The notes under the pieces are model-generated. The model was not told the origin of the DNA. It did no database searches and was given only the letters and a program-made list of their open reading frames with translations. Positions 6,818 through 13,557 of a stretch of 35,087 nt of DNA are shown here, piece by piece. Both the position numbers and the translations under genes were made by a program. The DNA comes from a virus. How positions within the stretch are numbered: position 1 is the stretch's first letter; every line of letters starts with the position of its first letter. The stretch covers positions 1-35,087 of the IMG/VR virus record IMGVR_UViG_3300027908_000040. One strand, given 5' to 3'.

Positions 6818-7429
6818 TTATCCCGTCGTGTATGGCTCCCCAGCGGCGGCACGGAAGTGCTCCGGGACCTCCAGACCGTAGGCGTTGAGGCTGAGCACGC
6901 GGAACGACTCGAATTCCTTTATGTGGTCGTTAGCGACTGCGCGCTCACGTGCGGTTGCCGCGTCGATGGCGTACAGCACACCAACGTCGATCGTGGTTTG
7001 GTTGCCCGTGTGGATTACCTGCTGTATGAGGAACGGGATCTCGTCTGTCTCGGAGAAACTGACGACACCAAATCCGGCGATCTCGTCTCTCGGCCATAGC
7101 TGCTGGAATCCACCGTCATCCTCGACGCTCACAACGTAGTCGTCAGCGGTCGCGGTTTTGTCCACGGTCGCTTCAGTGCCGTCTATGTGCCTCAGTCGTG
7201 CTCCGGGGATGTACTCGATATTGCTCATGCTTGATCGACTCCTTGAGTGTTTGGTCTCGTTGCGAGGATTGATCGAGCGTAGCTCCTCAAGTCGGCGCCC
7301 GGCCGCGTCGAAGATTTCCTGCTCTTCGGTACTCATCGCGCGGTGTGCAACACGTGCTCGACGCTGAAGCGCCGCCTGTACGCGTAGGCACTGCTCGGCA
7401 TCAGCATTCTGCAGGTTCAAAGCGGACAT
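6818..7429 (-). CDS. Hypothetical protein, possibly two fused units
   Basis: A 203-residue frame with two good starts. The one at 7429 has GGAG at 7 nt (MSALNLQNADAEQCL...). An internal ATG at 7228 (MSNIEYIPGARLRH) has its own GGAG about 10 nt upstream. The N-terminal 67 residues are helical and charged; the C-terminal 136 form an independent alpha/beta unit. Either one protein or two products from one frame may be made. First gene downstream of the promoter near 7480. Confidence 0.65.
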   Translation of the reverse strand: MSALNLQNADAEQCLRVQAALQRRARVAHRAMSTEEQEIFDAAGRRLEELRSINPRNETKHSRSRSSMSNIEYIPGARLRHIDGTEATVDKTATADDYVVSVEDDGGFQQLWPRDEIAGFGVVSFSETDEIPFLIQQVIHTGNQTTIDVGVLYAIDAATARERAVANDHIKEFESFRVLSLNAYGLEVPEHFRAAAGEPYTTG

Positions 7430-7470
7430 CTTTGTACTCCTTCTTAGCGTGGTCTCGCTTCACAAACAAC

Positions 7471-7499
7471 ATCTAATCAGCTTTCGCAACATCTGTCAA
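7471..7499 (-). promoter_or_regulatory. Sigma-70-type promoter of the leftward operon
   Basis: On the minus strand, consensus TTGACA (7499-7494), 17 bp, then TTAGAT (7476-7471). It lies 42 nt upstream of the ATG at 7429, leaving room for a normal leader with GGAG. It probably drives genes from 7429 down to 4423. Confidence 0.6.
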
Positions 7500-7515
7500 G
7501 CACATTTGCGAATCT

Positions 7516-7731
7516 TTATATTCGCACATCCGGATCAACCGCAGAAACGCGCTCTGCATCCCATTCGCAACGGTGCTCCCCGATTAGGTCCTCGACCTGC
7601 AAAATCCTTATCGCCTCATCTAGTTCTGCAATCAACTCGACTAGATCTGCACACGGCCTGAAGTAACTCCTTAGTGATTTCATAACTCCAGTATCGGCTA
7701 ACAGGCCACCGAGCTTGAATGCACTGGACAT
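7516..7731 (-). CDS. Hypothetical protein
   Basis: A 71-residue protein (MSSAFKLGGLLADTGVM...) with a helical C-terminal half (CADLVELIAELDEAIRIL). No ribosome site is seen at 7731; a GTG at 7755 is an alternative start. It ends just upstream of the promoter that serves the rest of the leftward genes. Confidence 0.45.
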   Translation of the reverse strand: MSSAFKLGGLLADTGVMKSLRSYFRPCADLVELIAELDEAIRILQVEDLIGEHRCEWDAERVSAVDPDVRI

Positions 7732-7740
7732 TCGTACTAC

Positions 7741-7760
7741 GTCACCGAGCGTCACCGAGC
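7741..7760. repeat. 10-bp tandem repeat
   Basis: GTCACCGAGC is present twice head to tail at 7741-7760. It lies in the 258-nt non-coding gap (7732-7989) upstream of the packaging genes. That gap also holds a 7-bp inverted repeat, ACCATCC (7782-7788) with GGATGGT (7806-7812), and a run of seven C near 7890. Confidence 0.85.
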
Positions 7761-7989
7761 GTCCCCGTCGGCCTGAACTAAACCATCCTCTGACTACCCC
7801 CCAGGGGATGGTGTGGAGGCTCCAAGTGAGGGTTAGTACAAGGGCTGAGGGGTGAGAATGTGCCCATTTGCAGGGAGTTTACCCGCGCCCCCCCGAAATG
7901 TCTGCAGTAGCGCGCAGCGACCCGCATGTGGTGCAAAAACCAGCCGTACGGGTTCCGCCTTTTTGCCGCCTGCAAATGCGGAGTTTTTC

Positions 7990-8304
7990 GTGAAACGTCC
8001 ATGTCTCGATTGCGGCGTCGTCATCAAAACGGGCTCTTTTTGCGTAGCCTGCAAAAAAAAGCGCGAGCAAAAGCGCGGCTCGTCGGCCAAGCGCGGCTAT
8101 GATTCTGCGTGGGCGCGAAAATCAAAAAACCTGACGCGAAAAGTCGGCTTCTGCGAAAATTGTGGCGACGCCCCTACGCCAGAGAATCCCCTCACGCTCG
8201 ACCACGTGACGCCGAAAAGTCTCGGTGGCTCAAATGATGACGAGAATCTCGCGGTGCTCTGTCGCCGCTGCAACTCGAAAAAGCACACGAAAAGGAATCT
8301 GTGA
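7990..8304 (+). CDS. HNH endonuclease next to terminase
   Basis: A 104-residue protein from a GTG at 7990. Two CxxC pairs (CLDC, CVAC) precede a basic linker, then an HNH nuclease core: FCENCGD, LDHVTPKSLGG (His72), DENLAVLC (Asn86), RRCNSKKH (His99). The frame is open upstream to 7852, but the sequence before 7990 does not look coding. Small HNH proteins next to terminase are common in HK97-like phages and are needed with TerL for cos cleavage in studied cases. TGA overlaps the terminase ATG (TGATG). Confidence 0.85.
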   Translation: MKRPCLDCGVVIKTGSFCVACKKKREQKRGSSAKRGYDSAWARKSKNLTRKVGFCENCGDAPTPENPLTLDHVTPKSLGGSNDDENLAVLCRRCNSKKHTKRNL

Positions 8305-8717
8305 TGCCTGGTCCAATCCCGAAGCGCCCAGAGGAACGACGCAGGCGTAATAAGGACTCCCAGCCCGAAATTGCGACGGTCACGTCGATCGTCGCCGACG
8401 CACCAAGCTCCGACGAGAACTGGCACCCGCGCGCAAGGGCGCTCTACGAGTCGCTGGCGAAATCAGGCCAAGCGCAGTTCTACGAGCCGAGCGATTGGGA
8501 GATGGCGGCCGTGGCCTGCGAGATGCTCTCGCGTCAGCTAAACGGCGAGAAGCTCAACGCCAACGCTGTCGCAGTCATCATGAGCATCATGTCCTCGTTG
8601 CTCGCGACGGAGGGCGATAGGCGCCGAGCACGCCTCATCCTTGAGCACGAGGAGAACACCGAGGCCCCTCCGGCTGTGGCGTTAATGGCGAAATATCGTA
8701 AAGCTGCTGGGGGGTGA
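8304..8717 (+). CDS. terS: Terminase small subunit
   Basis: A 137-residue protein of the actinophage small-terminase type: basic N-terminus MPGPIPKRPEERRRRN, then W(H)PRARALYESLAKSGQ, the helical YEPSDWEMAAVACEML, and SSLLATEGDRRRARL near the C-terminus. It recognises phage DNA and loads the large subunit. The ATG at 8304 (TGATG overlap with the HNH gene) is preferred over GTG at 8301. The large subunit follows directly. Confidence 0.85.
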   Translation: MPGPIPKRPEERRRRNKDSQPEIATVTSIVADAPSSDENWHPRARALYESLAKSGQAQFYEPSDWEMAAVACEMLSRQLNGEKLNANAVAVIMSIMSSLLATEGDRRRARLILEHEENTEAPPAVALMAKYRKAAGG

Positions 8718-8754
8718 TCTAAAAATCCCAACCCCCACTGAGGCGATTCGGTCA

Positions 8755-9015
8755 TTGCCGGACATCGCCCCTGAGGAAAATAGAACCATCGGCTGGTCCG
8801 TACTTGAGTGGACTGCCTCTTGGCTCAATCAGCCAGACGGGCCGGAAGCTGGTGAGCCCTGGACCTTCACCGATGAGCAAGCACGCATCGTGCTGCGCTG
8901 GTTCGAGATCGATGCCGATGGGCGCTTCATTGCGCGCAGAGGTGTACTCAGGAGAATGAAGGGTTGGGGTTTATCGAAGACAAGGACCCATTCCTTGCTT
9001 CTCTCGCTGCCGTAG
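8755..9015 (+). CDS. terL: Terminase large subunit, N-terminal frame
   Basis: First part of TerL (TIGWSVLEWTASWLNQPDGP, GEPWTFTDEQARIVLRWF, RRGVLRRMKGWG), the segment that leads into the ATPase P-loop. The correct reading ends at about 8970, after which this frame runs out of homology and stops at 9015. No ATG is present; TTG 8755 is the first usual start and the frame is open back to 8686, where IPTPTEAIRSLPD already looks coding. The continuation is in the -1 frame. See the downstream entry and the frameshift element. Confidence 0.8.
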   Translation: MPDIAPEENRTIGWSVLEWTASWLNQPDGPEAGEPWTFTDEQARIVLRWFEIDADGRFIARRGVLRRMKGWGLSKTRTHSLLLSLP

Positions 9016-10310
9016 AGCTTTGCGGCCCGTGTCGATTCGGTGGTTGGAATCAAGACGGCACGCCGATCGCAATCCAACACCCCGCACCGTGGGTGCAAAT
9101 CGCTGCAGTGAACCTGGTTCAGACGCGCAACACGATGCTGCTCTTCCCGAGCCTTTTTAGTGAGGCGGCGATCAAAGAGTACAAGATCGACATCGGCAAG
9201 GAGATCATTTACGCGCGTGGTACGGCGCAAATCCAGGCCGTAACCTCCTCGCCGAAGGCGCTTGAGGGTAACAGGGCCACGCTTATCGTCGCGAATGAGC
9301 CGCATTTGTGGCTTGCGAATAACTCTGGGCTTGAGATGGCGCAGGTTATCAAGCGGAACCTCGCGAAGGCGCGCGATGGGGCTGGGCGCGTTATGGAAAT
9401 CACCAACGCACACCTCCCTGGCGAGGAATCTGCCGCCGAGGAAACCTACGAGGCGTGGCGTGCGGGGAAGTTGACGGGAGTTTACTACGATTCGGTCGAG
9501 GCGCCCCCGATTGCTGACATCACAGACCACGAGGCGGTAAGAGCGGGTCTAGTTGCTGCGCGAGGCGACTCAACGTGGCTCGATGTGGATCGTTTGATGG
9601 AGGAGATCGCCGACCCAACGACGCCAGAGTGGCTTTCGAGGCGCTATTACCTCAATCAGGTCGTCGCAGCCGGTGCTGAGCGCTGGATTCCTGCCGAATT
9701 CTGGAAAAAATGCACCGACGAACGCGAAATTCCCGACCATGCGGACGTAACGCTCGGATTTGACGGCTCTTTCAACTTCGACGCGACTGCTCTGGTCGTG
9801 GTGCAAATTGGCGAGGTGCCCCACCTCGATGTTGTGAAGCTTTGGGAACGAAAAGATACCGATCCGCCCGATTGGGAGGTCCCGATCGAGGAAGTCGAGG
9901 ATGAAATCCGCCGTGCATGTAAAAAATGGCGCGTAAAGTCGATCGCGTGCGATTCGTATCGTTGGGCTCGGAGCCTGCAGATCCTCGAGAAAGAGCGCTT
10001 GCCCGTCGAGGACTACCCACAGACCGCGATGCGCATGATTCCGGCCACAACCCGCTTCCACGAGGCTGTAATGAACGGCCAGATGACGCACTCGGGTAAT
10101 CCAGACCTCGCAAGGCACGTCGAGAACGCGGTGCTGAAGGTGGATTCGCGCGGGGGGAGGCTTTCGAAGGATTCGAAGCATTCTCCGAGACGCATCGACC
10201 TCGCGGTAGCGGCGGTGATGGCCTTCGATCGTGCGGCTTCGCACAAGCGTCGAAACCCCCGCGTCATAAATCTCGCGGACGCCCTGTCAAACTCCCTCGT
10301 AGCGGGGTGA
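8964..10310 (+). CDS. terL: Terminase large subunit, main part
   Basis: A 448-residue frame holding most of TerL: KDPFLASLAAVELCGPCRF, the ATPase segment (PWVQIAAVNLVQTRNTM, ALEGNRATLIVANEPHLW with Walker B-like VANEPH, ITNAHLPGEES) and the nuclease domain (LGFDGSFNFDATALVVV, IACDSYRWA, DSKHSPRRIDLAVAAVMAFDRA). TerL pumps DNA through the portal and cuts it. In relatives I know, GWG is followed directly by KDP; here 11 nt (8971-8981) separate the two codons, shifting the frame. A TTG at 8964 with AGGAG 9-10 nt upstream could start this part separately, but the protein would lack the P-loop. Confidence 0.85.
   Translation: MGFIEDKDPFLASLAAVELCGPCRFGGWNQDGTPIAIQHPAPWVQIAAVNLVQTRNTMLLFPSLFSEAAIKEYKIDIGKEIIYARGTAQIQAVTSSPKALEGNRATLIVANEPHLWLANNSGLEMAQVIKRNLAKARDGAGRVMEITNAHLPGEESAAEETYEAWRAGKLTGVYYDSVEAPPIADITDHEAVRAGLVAARGDSTWLDVDRLMEEIADPTTPEWLSRRYYLNQVVAAGAERWIPAEFWKKCTDEREIPDHADVTLGFDGSFNFDATALVVVQIGEVPHLDVVKLWERKDTDPPDWEVPIEEVEDEIRRACKKWRVKSIACDSYRWARSLQILEKERLPVEDYPQTAMRMIPATTRFHEAVMNGQMTHSGNPDLARHVENAVLKVDSRGGRLSKDSKHSPRRIDLAVAAVMAFDRAASHKRRNPRVINLADALSNSLVAG
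8967..8997 (+). promoter_or_regulatory. Candidate -1 frameshift site in terL
   Basis: The heptamer G GGT TTA (8967-8973) is in phase with the upstream frame and has the X XXY YYZ form of -1 slippery sites. Seven nt later begins a perfect 6-bp hairpin, CAAGGA (8981-8986) with TCCTTG (8992-8997), loop CCCAT; a further 4 bp (GAAG 8976-8979 with CTTC 8998-9001) can pair past a one-base bulge. Geometry fits programmed frameshifting, but the P-loop would gain four residues. Confidence 0.45.
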
Positions 10311-10313
10311 AGA

Positions 10314-10595
10314 ATGGACGAAACGACCACTAGCGCAGAATCGCTCGGCAATGAGACGCTCTGCTTCCTGGAGCACTTGAAGGAACGCTACGGCGAGGAC
10401 TTCGAGGTTGGCGAGACGATGCTTCTGGCGGAGGTTATCGTTGATCGGGATGGTGAGGAATTCTCGTGCTTGGAGTTCTGCGCGAGCATGGAGGCCCGGT
10501 GGCAGCAGGTGGGATTTCTGACGGCGGCGCTGAGGGGCGCCGAGAGAATGCTCGATTCTGACGAGATGCCACGGGAGGATGACGAAGCGGCCTGA
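10314..10595 (+). CDS. Hypothetical acidic protein
   Basis: A 93-residue acidic protein starting 4 nt after terL (MDETTTSAESLGNETL...). The middle (VGETMLLAEVIVDRDGEEFSC) reads as beta strands and the rest as helices. No family recognised. It is the first of a set of small genes between terL and the release-factor-like gene. Confidence 0.6.
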   Translation: MDETTTSAESLGNETLCFLEHLKERYGEDFEVGETMLLAEVIVDRDGEEFSCLEFCASMEARWQQVGFLTAALRGAERMLDSDEMPREDDEAA

Positions 10596-10608
10596 GTTGT
10601 GCTATGCT
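10579..10608 (+). promoter_or_regulatory. Probable leaderless promoter
   Basis: ATGACG (10579-10584, five of six bases as TTGACG), 18 bp, then TATGCT (10603-10608), and the ATG at 10615 six nt later, with no ribosome site. The wording GTGCTATNCT matches the promoter at 676. Confidence 0.45.
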
Positions 10609-10614
10609 AGCGTA

Positions 10615-10821
10615 ATGAAACTGGGGAAGCGCACGAAGAGCCTCGTTCGCGAGGCAATGGTCGTAGGATTTGCTGAGGGCGCTCGGTTTGGCGGCTTCGT
10701 GCTCACGGACCCCGACGAGTACCCGCGTGACAGCGACGTTGAGGATCGGGCTTATAGCACGGCACGGTCCTACGATGACCTCTATCCGCTGCTCTCGAAA
10801 GTTGAGCGCGATGAAGATTGA
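10615..10821 (+). CDS. Hypothetical protein
   Basis: A 68-residue protein (MKLGKRTKSLVREAMVVGFAEGARFGGF...). The shared wording GFAEGA also occurs in the next gene (LGFAEGALEEF), hinting at a distant duplication. The start at 10615 is chosen because it follows a -10 box by 6 nt; ATG 10579 is an alternative with a poor ribosome site. Confidence 0.5.
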   Translation: MKLGKRTKSLVREAMVVGFAEGARFGGFVLTDPDEYPRDSDVEDRAYSTARSYDDLYPLLSKVERDED

Positions 10822-11101
10822 GGCCCACCATCTCCACGCCGCCGCCGATATGGTCGGCAACGCCACGGGCTCCACGGAGCTGGGCTTCGCTGAGGGCGCG
10901 CTTGAGGAGTTCATCGAGAGCACAACGTGGCACGATGAACGCCCCGACGGGCCGCTTCGTAGTCTCGACGCCCTCTCGCTTGCCCTGGGCGTAAGCATCG
11001 GCGTCCTCGCGGGCAAGCAGCTCGTCGTACACGAACGCGACCACATCCCAACGGGCGTGAATGATCCTTCGCGGGGTCTTGTCGATGGCTGGGACTTTTG
11101 A
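10811..11101 (+). CDS. Hypothetical protein
   Basis: A 96-residue mostly helical protein (MKIEAHHLHAAADMVGNATG..., then SLDALSLALGVSIGVLAGKQL). It overlaps the previous gene by 11 nt and the next by TGATG. Function unknown. Confidence 0.55.
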   Translation: MKIEAHHLHAAADMVGNATGSTELGFAEGALEEFIESTTWHDERPDGPLRSLDALSLALGVSIGVLAGKQLVVHERDHIPTGVNDPSRGLVDGWDF

Positions 11102-11370
11102 TGAGCGACAAAACGGTCCACGAGCAGCTCGAAGACATCATCAGCCAGATGGCTTGCTACAAATGCAACAAGTTCACGGACCGCTTCATTCGCTTCGCGA
11201 CGCTAGGCGGAATAATCGAGGACTTCGAGTGTTTTGACTGCCGCCAGGAGCGCGTTCAAGCTCAGGTTGACGCGGGACTACGCCCCGCGAGCGACTTGCT
11301 GCCGGAGAATCTCCCCGAGATTCGCGTCAGCAGCCCTTTCGCCGCGAAAATCAGGAAGACAGCGGAATGA
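11101..11370 (+). CDS. Hypothetical zinc-knuckle protein
   Basis: An 89-residue protein with two CxxC pairs, CYKC near residue 18 and CFDC near residue 43, spaced as in small treble-clef or zinc-ribbon proteins. TGATG start overlap and ATGA end overlap place it in a transcription unit with the HD hydrolase. Function unknown. Confidence 0.6.
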   Translation: MSDKTVHEQLEDIISQMACYKCNKFTDRFIRFATLGGIIEDFECFDCRQERVQAQVDAGLRPASDLLPENLPEIRVSSPFAAKIRKTAE

Positions 11371-11846
11371 GCGATCTCGCCGCTGCACTGCAAGTCGCGA
11401 TTCGCACGCACGCGGATCAACGCGACAAACAGGGCGCTCCGTATCTGCTCCACGTTCTTCGCGTAGTCGAAGCGGTGAGCGACGAGGCGAAGGTCGTCGC
11501 GGCGCTGCACGACGTGCTGGAGGACGGCGACGTTGATGTGGCGGCGACGATCGTGGCCTGCGAACTGCGGACCGCCGAGAGCGGAGCACTCGCACTGCTC
11601 ACTCGCGTCTCGAAGGAGACCTACGCCGAGTATATCGCGAAGATCGCCAGACCTCTCGCCGATTCCGCTTCAGGGCGGCTCGCCCGCGAGATCAAGCTAG
11701 CCGACCTTCGTGACAACCTCGGCCGGATTCCGCCGCGTCCTTGCGGCCCCGAGCCTGACGATGAAGTACGCGCAAAAGGCTGGGACGAAACGTGGCCTTC
11801 GCTCAAAGCCCGCTACGAAAAAGCGATCGAGATTCTCGAAGCATGA
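11367..11846 (+). CDS. HD-domain phosphohydrolase, (p)ppGpp hydrolase-like
   Basis: A 159-residue single-domain HD protein. The pattern matches the RelA/SpoT/MESH1 hydrolase fold: YLLHVLRV (His29), VVAALHDVLED (His48, Asp49, then Glu52-Asp53), and a C-terminal EIKLADLRDN (Asp113). MESH1-type enzymes remove the 3'-diphosphate of (p)ppGpp using Mn2+. No synthetase domain is present, so a hydrolase that lowers alarmone during infection is a reasonable inference. Coupled by ATGA on both sides. Confidence 0.75.
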   Translation: MSDLAAALQVAIRTHADQRDKQGAPYLLHVLRVVEAVSDEAKVVAALHDVLEDGDVDVAATIVACELRTAESGALALLTRVSKETYAEYIAKIARPLADSASGRLAREIKLADLRDNLGRIPPRPCGPEPDDEVRAKGWDETWPSLKARYEKAIEILEA

Positions 11847-12193
11847 ACGTCCGCGCCGAACGCGAAGCCGCAGGAATCTCCCAAGCCGAGGTCGCGCAGC
11901 GCACCGGCATCAACCAATCGAAGCTTTCCAAAATCGAGAACGGCCACGTCGAGCCCACGACCGGCGAGGAAGCGCTGATCCACACGGCTCTCGGAACGAT
12001 CGGCTTCGAGGTCGAGGAAGCCACCGAGGACGATTCGCACTTCGCTCCCCATTGCCTGCCGTACCCCGCTGCCCCAAAAACCGTCACCGAGCGCCACGCA
12101 TGGATGACGCAGCGCAACCGCAACTTCCAAACCCGAGGCGTCCCAGCCCCCGAGTCGGGCACGTACGGCGGCGTGAAAAAAACGCGGTCGTAA
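11843..12193 (+). CDS. XRE-family helix-turn-helix regulator
   Basis: A 116-residue protein. Residues 1-60 form a Cro/CI-type HTH: VRAEREAAGISQAEVAQRTG, then INQSKLSKIENGHVEPT. A proline-rich, basic C-terminal tail of about 50 residues follows. The ATG at 11843 lies in an ATGA overlap with the HD gene. Probably a regulator of this operon or an antitoxin-like partner of an adjacent gene; no operator is obvious. Confidence 0.75.
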   Translation: MNVRAEREAAGISQAEVAQRTGINQSKLSKIENGHVEPTTGEEALIHTALGTIGFEVEEATEDDSHFAPHCLPYPAAPKTVTERHAWMTQRNRNFQTRGVPAPESGTYGGVKKTRS

Positions 12194-12194
12194 G

Positions 12195-12329
12195 ATGTTT
12201 CGCGAATACGACATAGACTCGCAGGGGAATCTAGTTCTCGTGGCGCAGTTCGGTCATGAGTGTCGCTATGTTTTGAAGGGCAAATGGTGGTGGAGGCGCC
12301 ACGAATGCTGGTGCGGGTGCCGTCGATGA
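12195..12329 (+). CDS. Small Trp/Cys-rich protein (44 aa)
   Basis: A 44-residue protein (MFREYDIDSQGNLVLVAQFG...) whose C-terminus is dense in Trp, Arg and Cys (KWWWRRHECWCGCRR). The cysteines may bind metal. ATGA overlap couples it to the release-factor-like gene. Function unknown. Confidence 0.5.
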   Translation: MFREYDIDSQGNLVLVAQFGHECRYVLKGKWWWRRHECWCGCRR

Positions 12330-12781
12330 ACCGCGAGAAGATCCTCACCGTCACGATCAAGGACTGCGACGTCCAAACCTTTCGCGTGAGCGGAGCCGGA
12401 GGCCAGCACCGCGACAAGACCTCCGCTGGTGTGCGCGTCGTCCATCCACCTTCGGGCGCGAGTGGTCGCGGGACCGAGAACCGCTCTCAAGCCCAGAACA
12501 AGCGCGACGCCTTCCGCCGTATGGCCGAGAGTCCCGAATTCCAGCGATGGTGTCGGATGAAGGCGCTGCCCGAGTCCGTTGTTGCTGAGAACGAGCAGGC
12601 CCGAAAAGGCGCGAACGTCGGATTCGGCGGGAAGGTTCGCCGCACTTACGTCCTCGACGGCGAAAAGATGGTCATCGACCCCACCACGCGCCACCGAACC
12701 AGCGACGTGCAGCGAGTGCTCGACGGCGACCTCGACGATTTCCACCGCGCGAGCTTTCGCCACGAGGCTAGCGCTTCGTAA
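12326..12781 (+). CDS. Class I release factor catalytic-domain protein
   Basis: A 151-residue protein with the peptidyl-tRNA hydrolysis domain of RF1/RF2: SGAGGQHRDKTSAGVRVVHP, GGQ at residues 25-27, then GRGTENRSQAQNKRDAF. Its C-terminal half keeps the RF2-like tail KVRRTYVL...HRTSDVQRVLDGDLDDF. The codon-recognition domains are absent, and there is no ArfB-type basic tail. It could rescue stalled ribosomes or interfere with host termination. GGQ-only proteins are known from phages. The last 14 nt overlap the end of the convergent methyltransferase fragment. Confidence 0.85.
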   Translation: MNREKILTVTIKDCDVQTFRVSGAGGQHRDKTSAGVRVVHPPSGASGRGTENRSQAQNKRDAFRRMAESPEFQRWCRMKALPESVVAENEQARKGANVGFGGKVRRTYVLDGEKMVIDPTTRHRTSDVQRVLDGDLDDFHRASFRHEASAS

Positions 12782-13074
12782 TCCGATCGTAGATCAGGAT
12801 CGAGCCTGCGGTTGCGACGTTCAAGCAGAGGGACGAAGGAATCGTAACGAGGCCGCCGCTAGCGTGACAGCGCCCTACGGTCGTCTCGCTGAGCCCATGA
12901 TCCTCGGCGCCAAGCAAGTAAAGCGCGCGCTCGGGATGAGCAAAAACCGAAAGCTCGAACGAGCGGTAGCCGAACGGATCGCGGGTCTCAACTCCCACGA
13001 GCTTGCAGCCTGCGGGAATGTGCGCCTCGAAATCCTCGAAGTCGGCGTAGTGGAATAGCGGGACGTGCTTCGCA
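12768..13074 (-). pseudogene. TrmH/SpoU RNA methyltransferase, 3' part
   Basis: C-terminal two thirds of a SPOUT-class 2'-O-ribose methyltransferase: HVPLFHYADFEDFEAHIP, CKLVGVETRD, YLLGAEDHGLSETTVGRC (AdoMet-knot motif 2) and LNVATAGSILIYDRITKR (motif 3). It lacks its start because the transposon at 13075 separates it from the first part (17944-18098). Removing the transposon and one copy of TTCGCA joins CAAK to HVPLF in frame and gives a 151-residue protein of normal family size. An internal GTG at 12998 gives only a 76-residue fragment. Confidence 0.85.
13069..13074. repeat. Target site duplication, left copy (TTCGCA)
   Basis: TTCGCA directly abuts the left terminal inverted repeat; the same six bases abut the right one at 17944-17949. 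They fall in the methyltransferase codons for Ala-Lys. Six bp is shorter than the 8 bp I know for IS1595-family elements. Confidence 0.8.
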
Positions 13075-13098
13075 GGGTCCTGATATACCTATCTCACC
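13075..13098 (+). repeat. Left terminal inverted repeat
   Basis: Begins GGGTCCTGATATACC and ends TCTCACC. The first 13 bases and the last 7 are identical to the inverted right end; three mismatches lie between. Confidence 0.85.
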
Positions 13099-13113
13099 TG
13101 GAGGTTGGCGATT

Positions 13114-13308
13114 ATGCACTCAAGCCTAGTAGTGGTAGGCGACGAATCGGATTACGACGCGGCGATGGTGCTTGTCAGCAGCTCAGGAAGAAGTGCGGTC
13201 ATCAAGCTCACGAGCGATCCTACGAATCGCCTCGCGGAGAGCCTCGACGCCCGCATCCGTTATCTCAAGAGCCTCCAGAATGGCGTCGTCGGAGTTGTCG
13301 CTGACTAG
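13114..13308 (+). CDS. Doubtful small protein, antisense to 13183-13434
   Basis: A 64-residue frame (MHSSLVVVGDESDYDAAMVL...) with GGAGG 9 nt upstream in the sequence CTCACCTGGAGGTT, which recurs before 13486. It overlaps a leftward frame by 126 nt, so probably only one of the two is a real gene. The ribosome site favours this one, codon texture the other. Confidence 0.35.
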   Translation: MHSSLVVVGDESDYDAAMVLVSSSGRSAVIKLTSDPTNRLAESLDARIRYLKSLQNGVVGVVAD

Positions 13309-13434
13309 ATCCTCGCGGACTGGTCTTGACCTACCGGCCTTGAAGGCGTTCTGCATCGCGGGGATCTTCGACATCTCGAACGTCATGATCTCGTTGATCT
13401 CTCGCTCGAATGGACCCACCTCATGTTCGGCCAT
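13183..13434 (-). CDS. Hypothetical helical protein in the transposon
   Basis: An 83-residue, charged, helical protein (MAEHEVGPFEREINEIMTFE..., ending in EALREAIRRIARELDDR). On the minus strand TAGAAT stands exactly 6 nt before its ATG, the leaderless arrangement seen elsewhere in the window. It lies divergent to the VapD gene and could be a partner or antitoxin, but this is inference from position only. Confidence 0.5.
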   Translation of the reverse strand: MAEHEVGPFEREINEIMTFEMSKIPAMQNAFKAGRSRPVREDLVSDNSDDAILEALEITDAGVEALREAIRRIARELDDRTSS

Positions 13435-13440
13435 GCTCAG

Positions 13441-13446
13441 ATTCTA
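13441..13446 (-). promoter_or_regulatory. -10 element (TAGAAT), leaderless
   Basis: TAGAAT on the minus strand, 6 nt before the ATG at 13434. No clear -35 at 17 bp. Confidence 0.4.
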
Positions 13447-13545
13447 TAGGTTGGATTCTCCGACCTCACCTGGAGGTTAGTAGCGATGAATACAAGCGCG
13501 TCTGTGCTGCGATTGCGGACCAGCGAGAGGGTCCCAACGGCCAGC

Positions 13546-13551
13546 TATCCT
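13546..13551 (+). promoter_or_regulatory. -10 element (TATCCT) before vapD
   Basis: TATCCT, then 6 nt, then the ATG of vapD at 13558. No consensus -35 at the usual distance, so support is modest. Confidence 0.35.
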
Positions 13552-13557
13552 AGGCGT

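Noticed and set aside
7449-7661. Rightward frame of 70 codons
   Set aside because: Lies over the leftward operon promoter and the gene at 7516-7731, without a ribosome site.
8971-8981. Intein or intron in terL
   Set aside because: Only 11 nt are extra, far too short for either, and the flanking residues lack the Cys/Ser/Thr needed for protein splicing.
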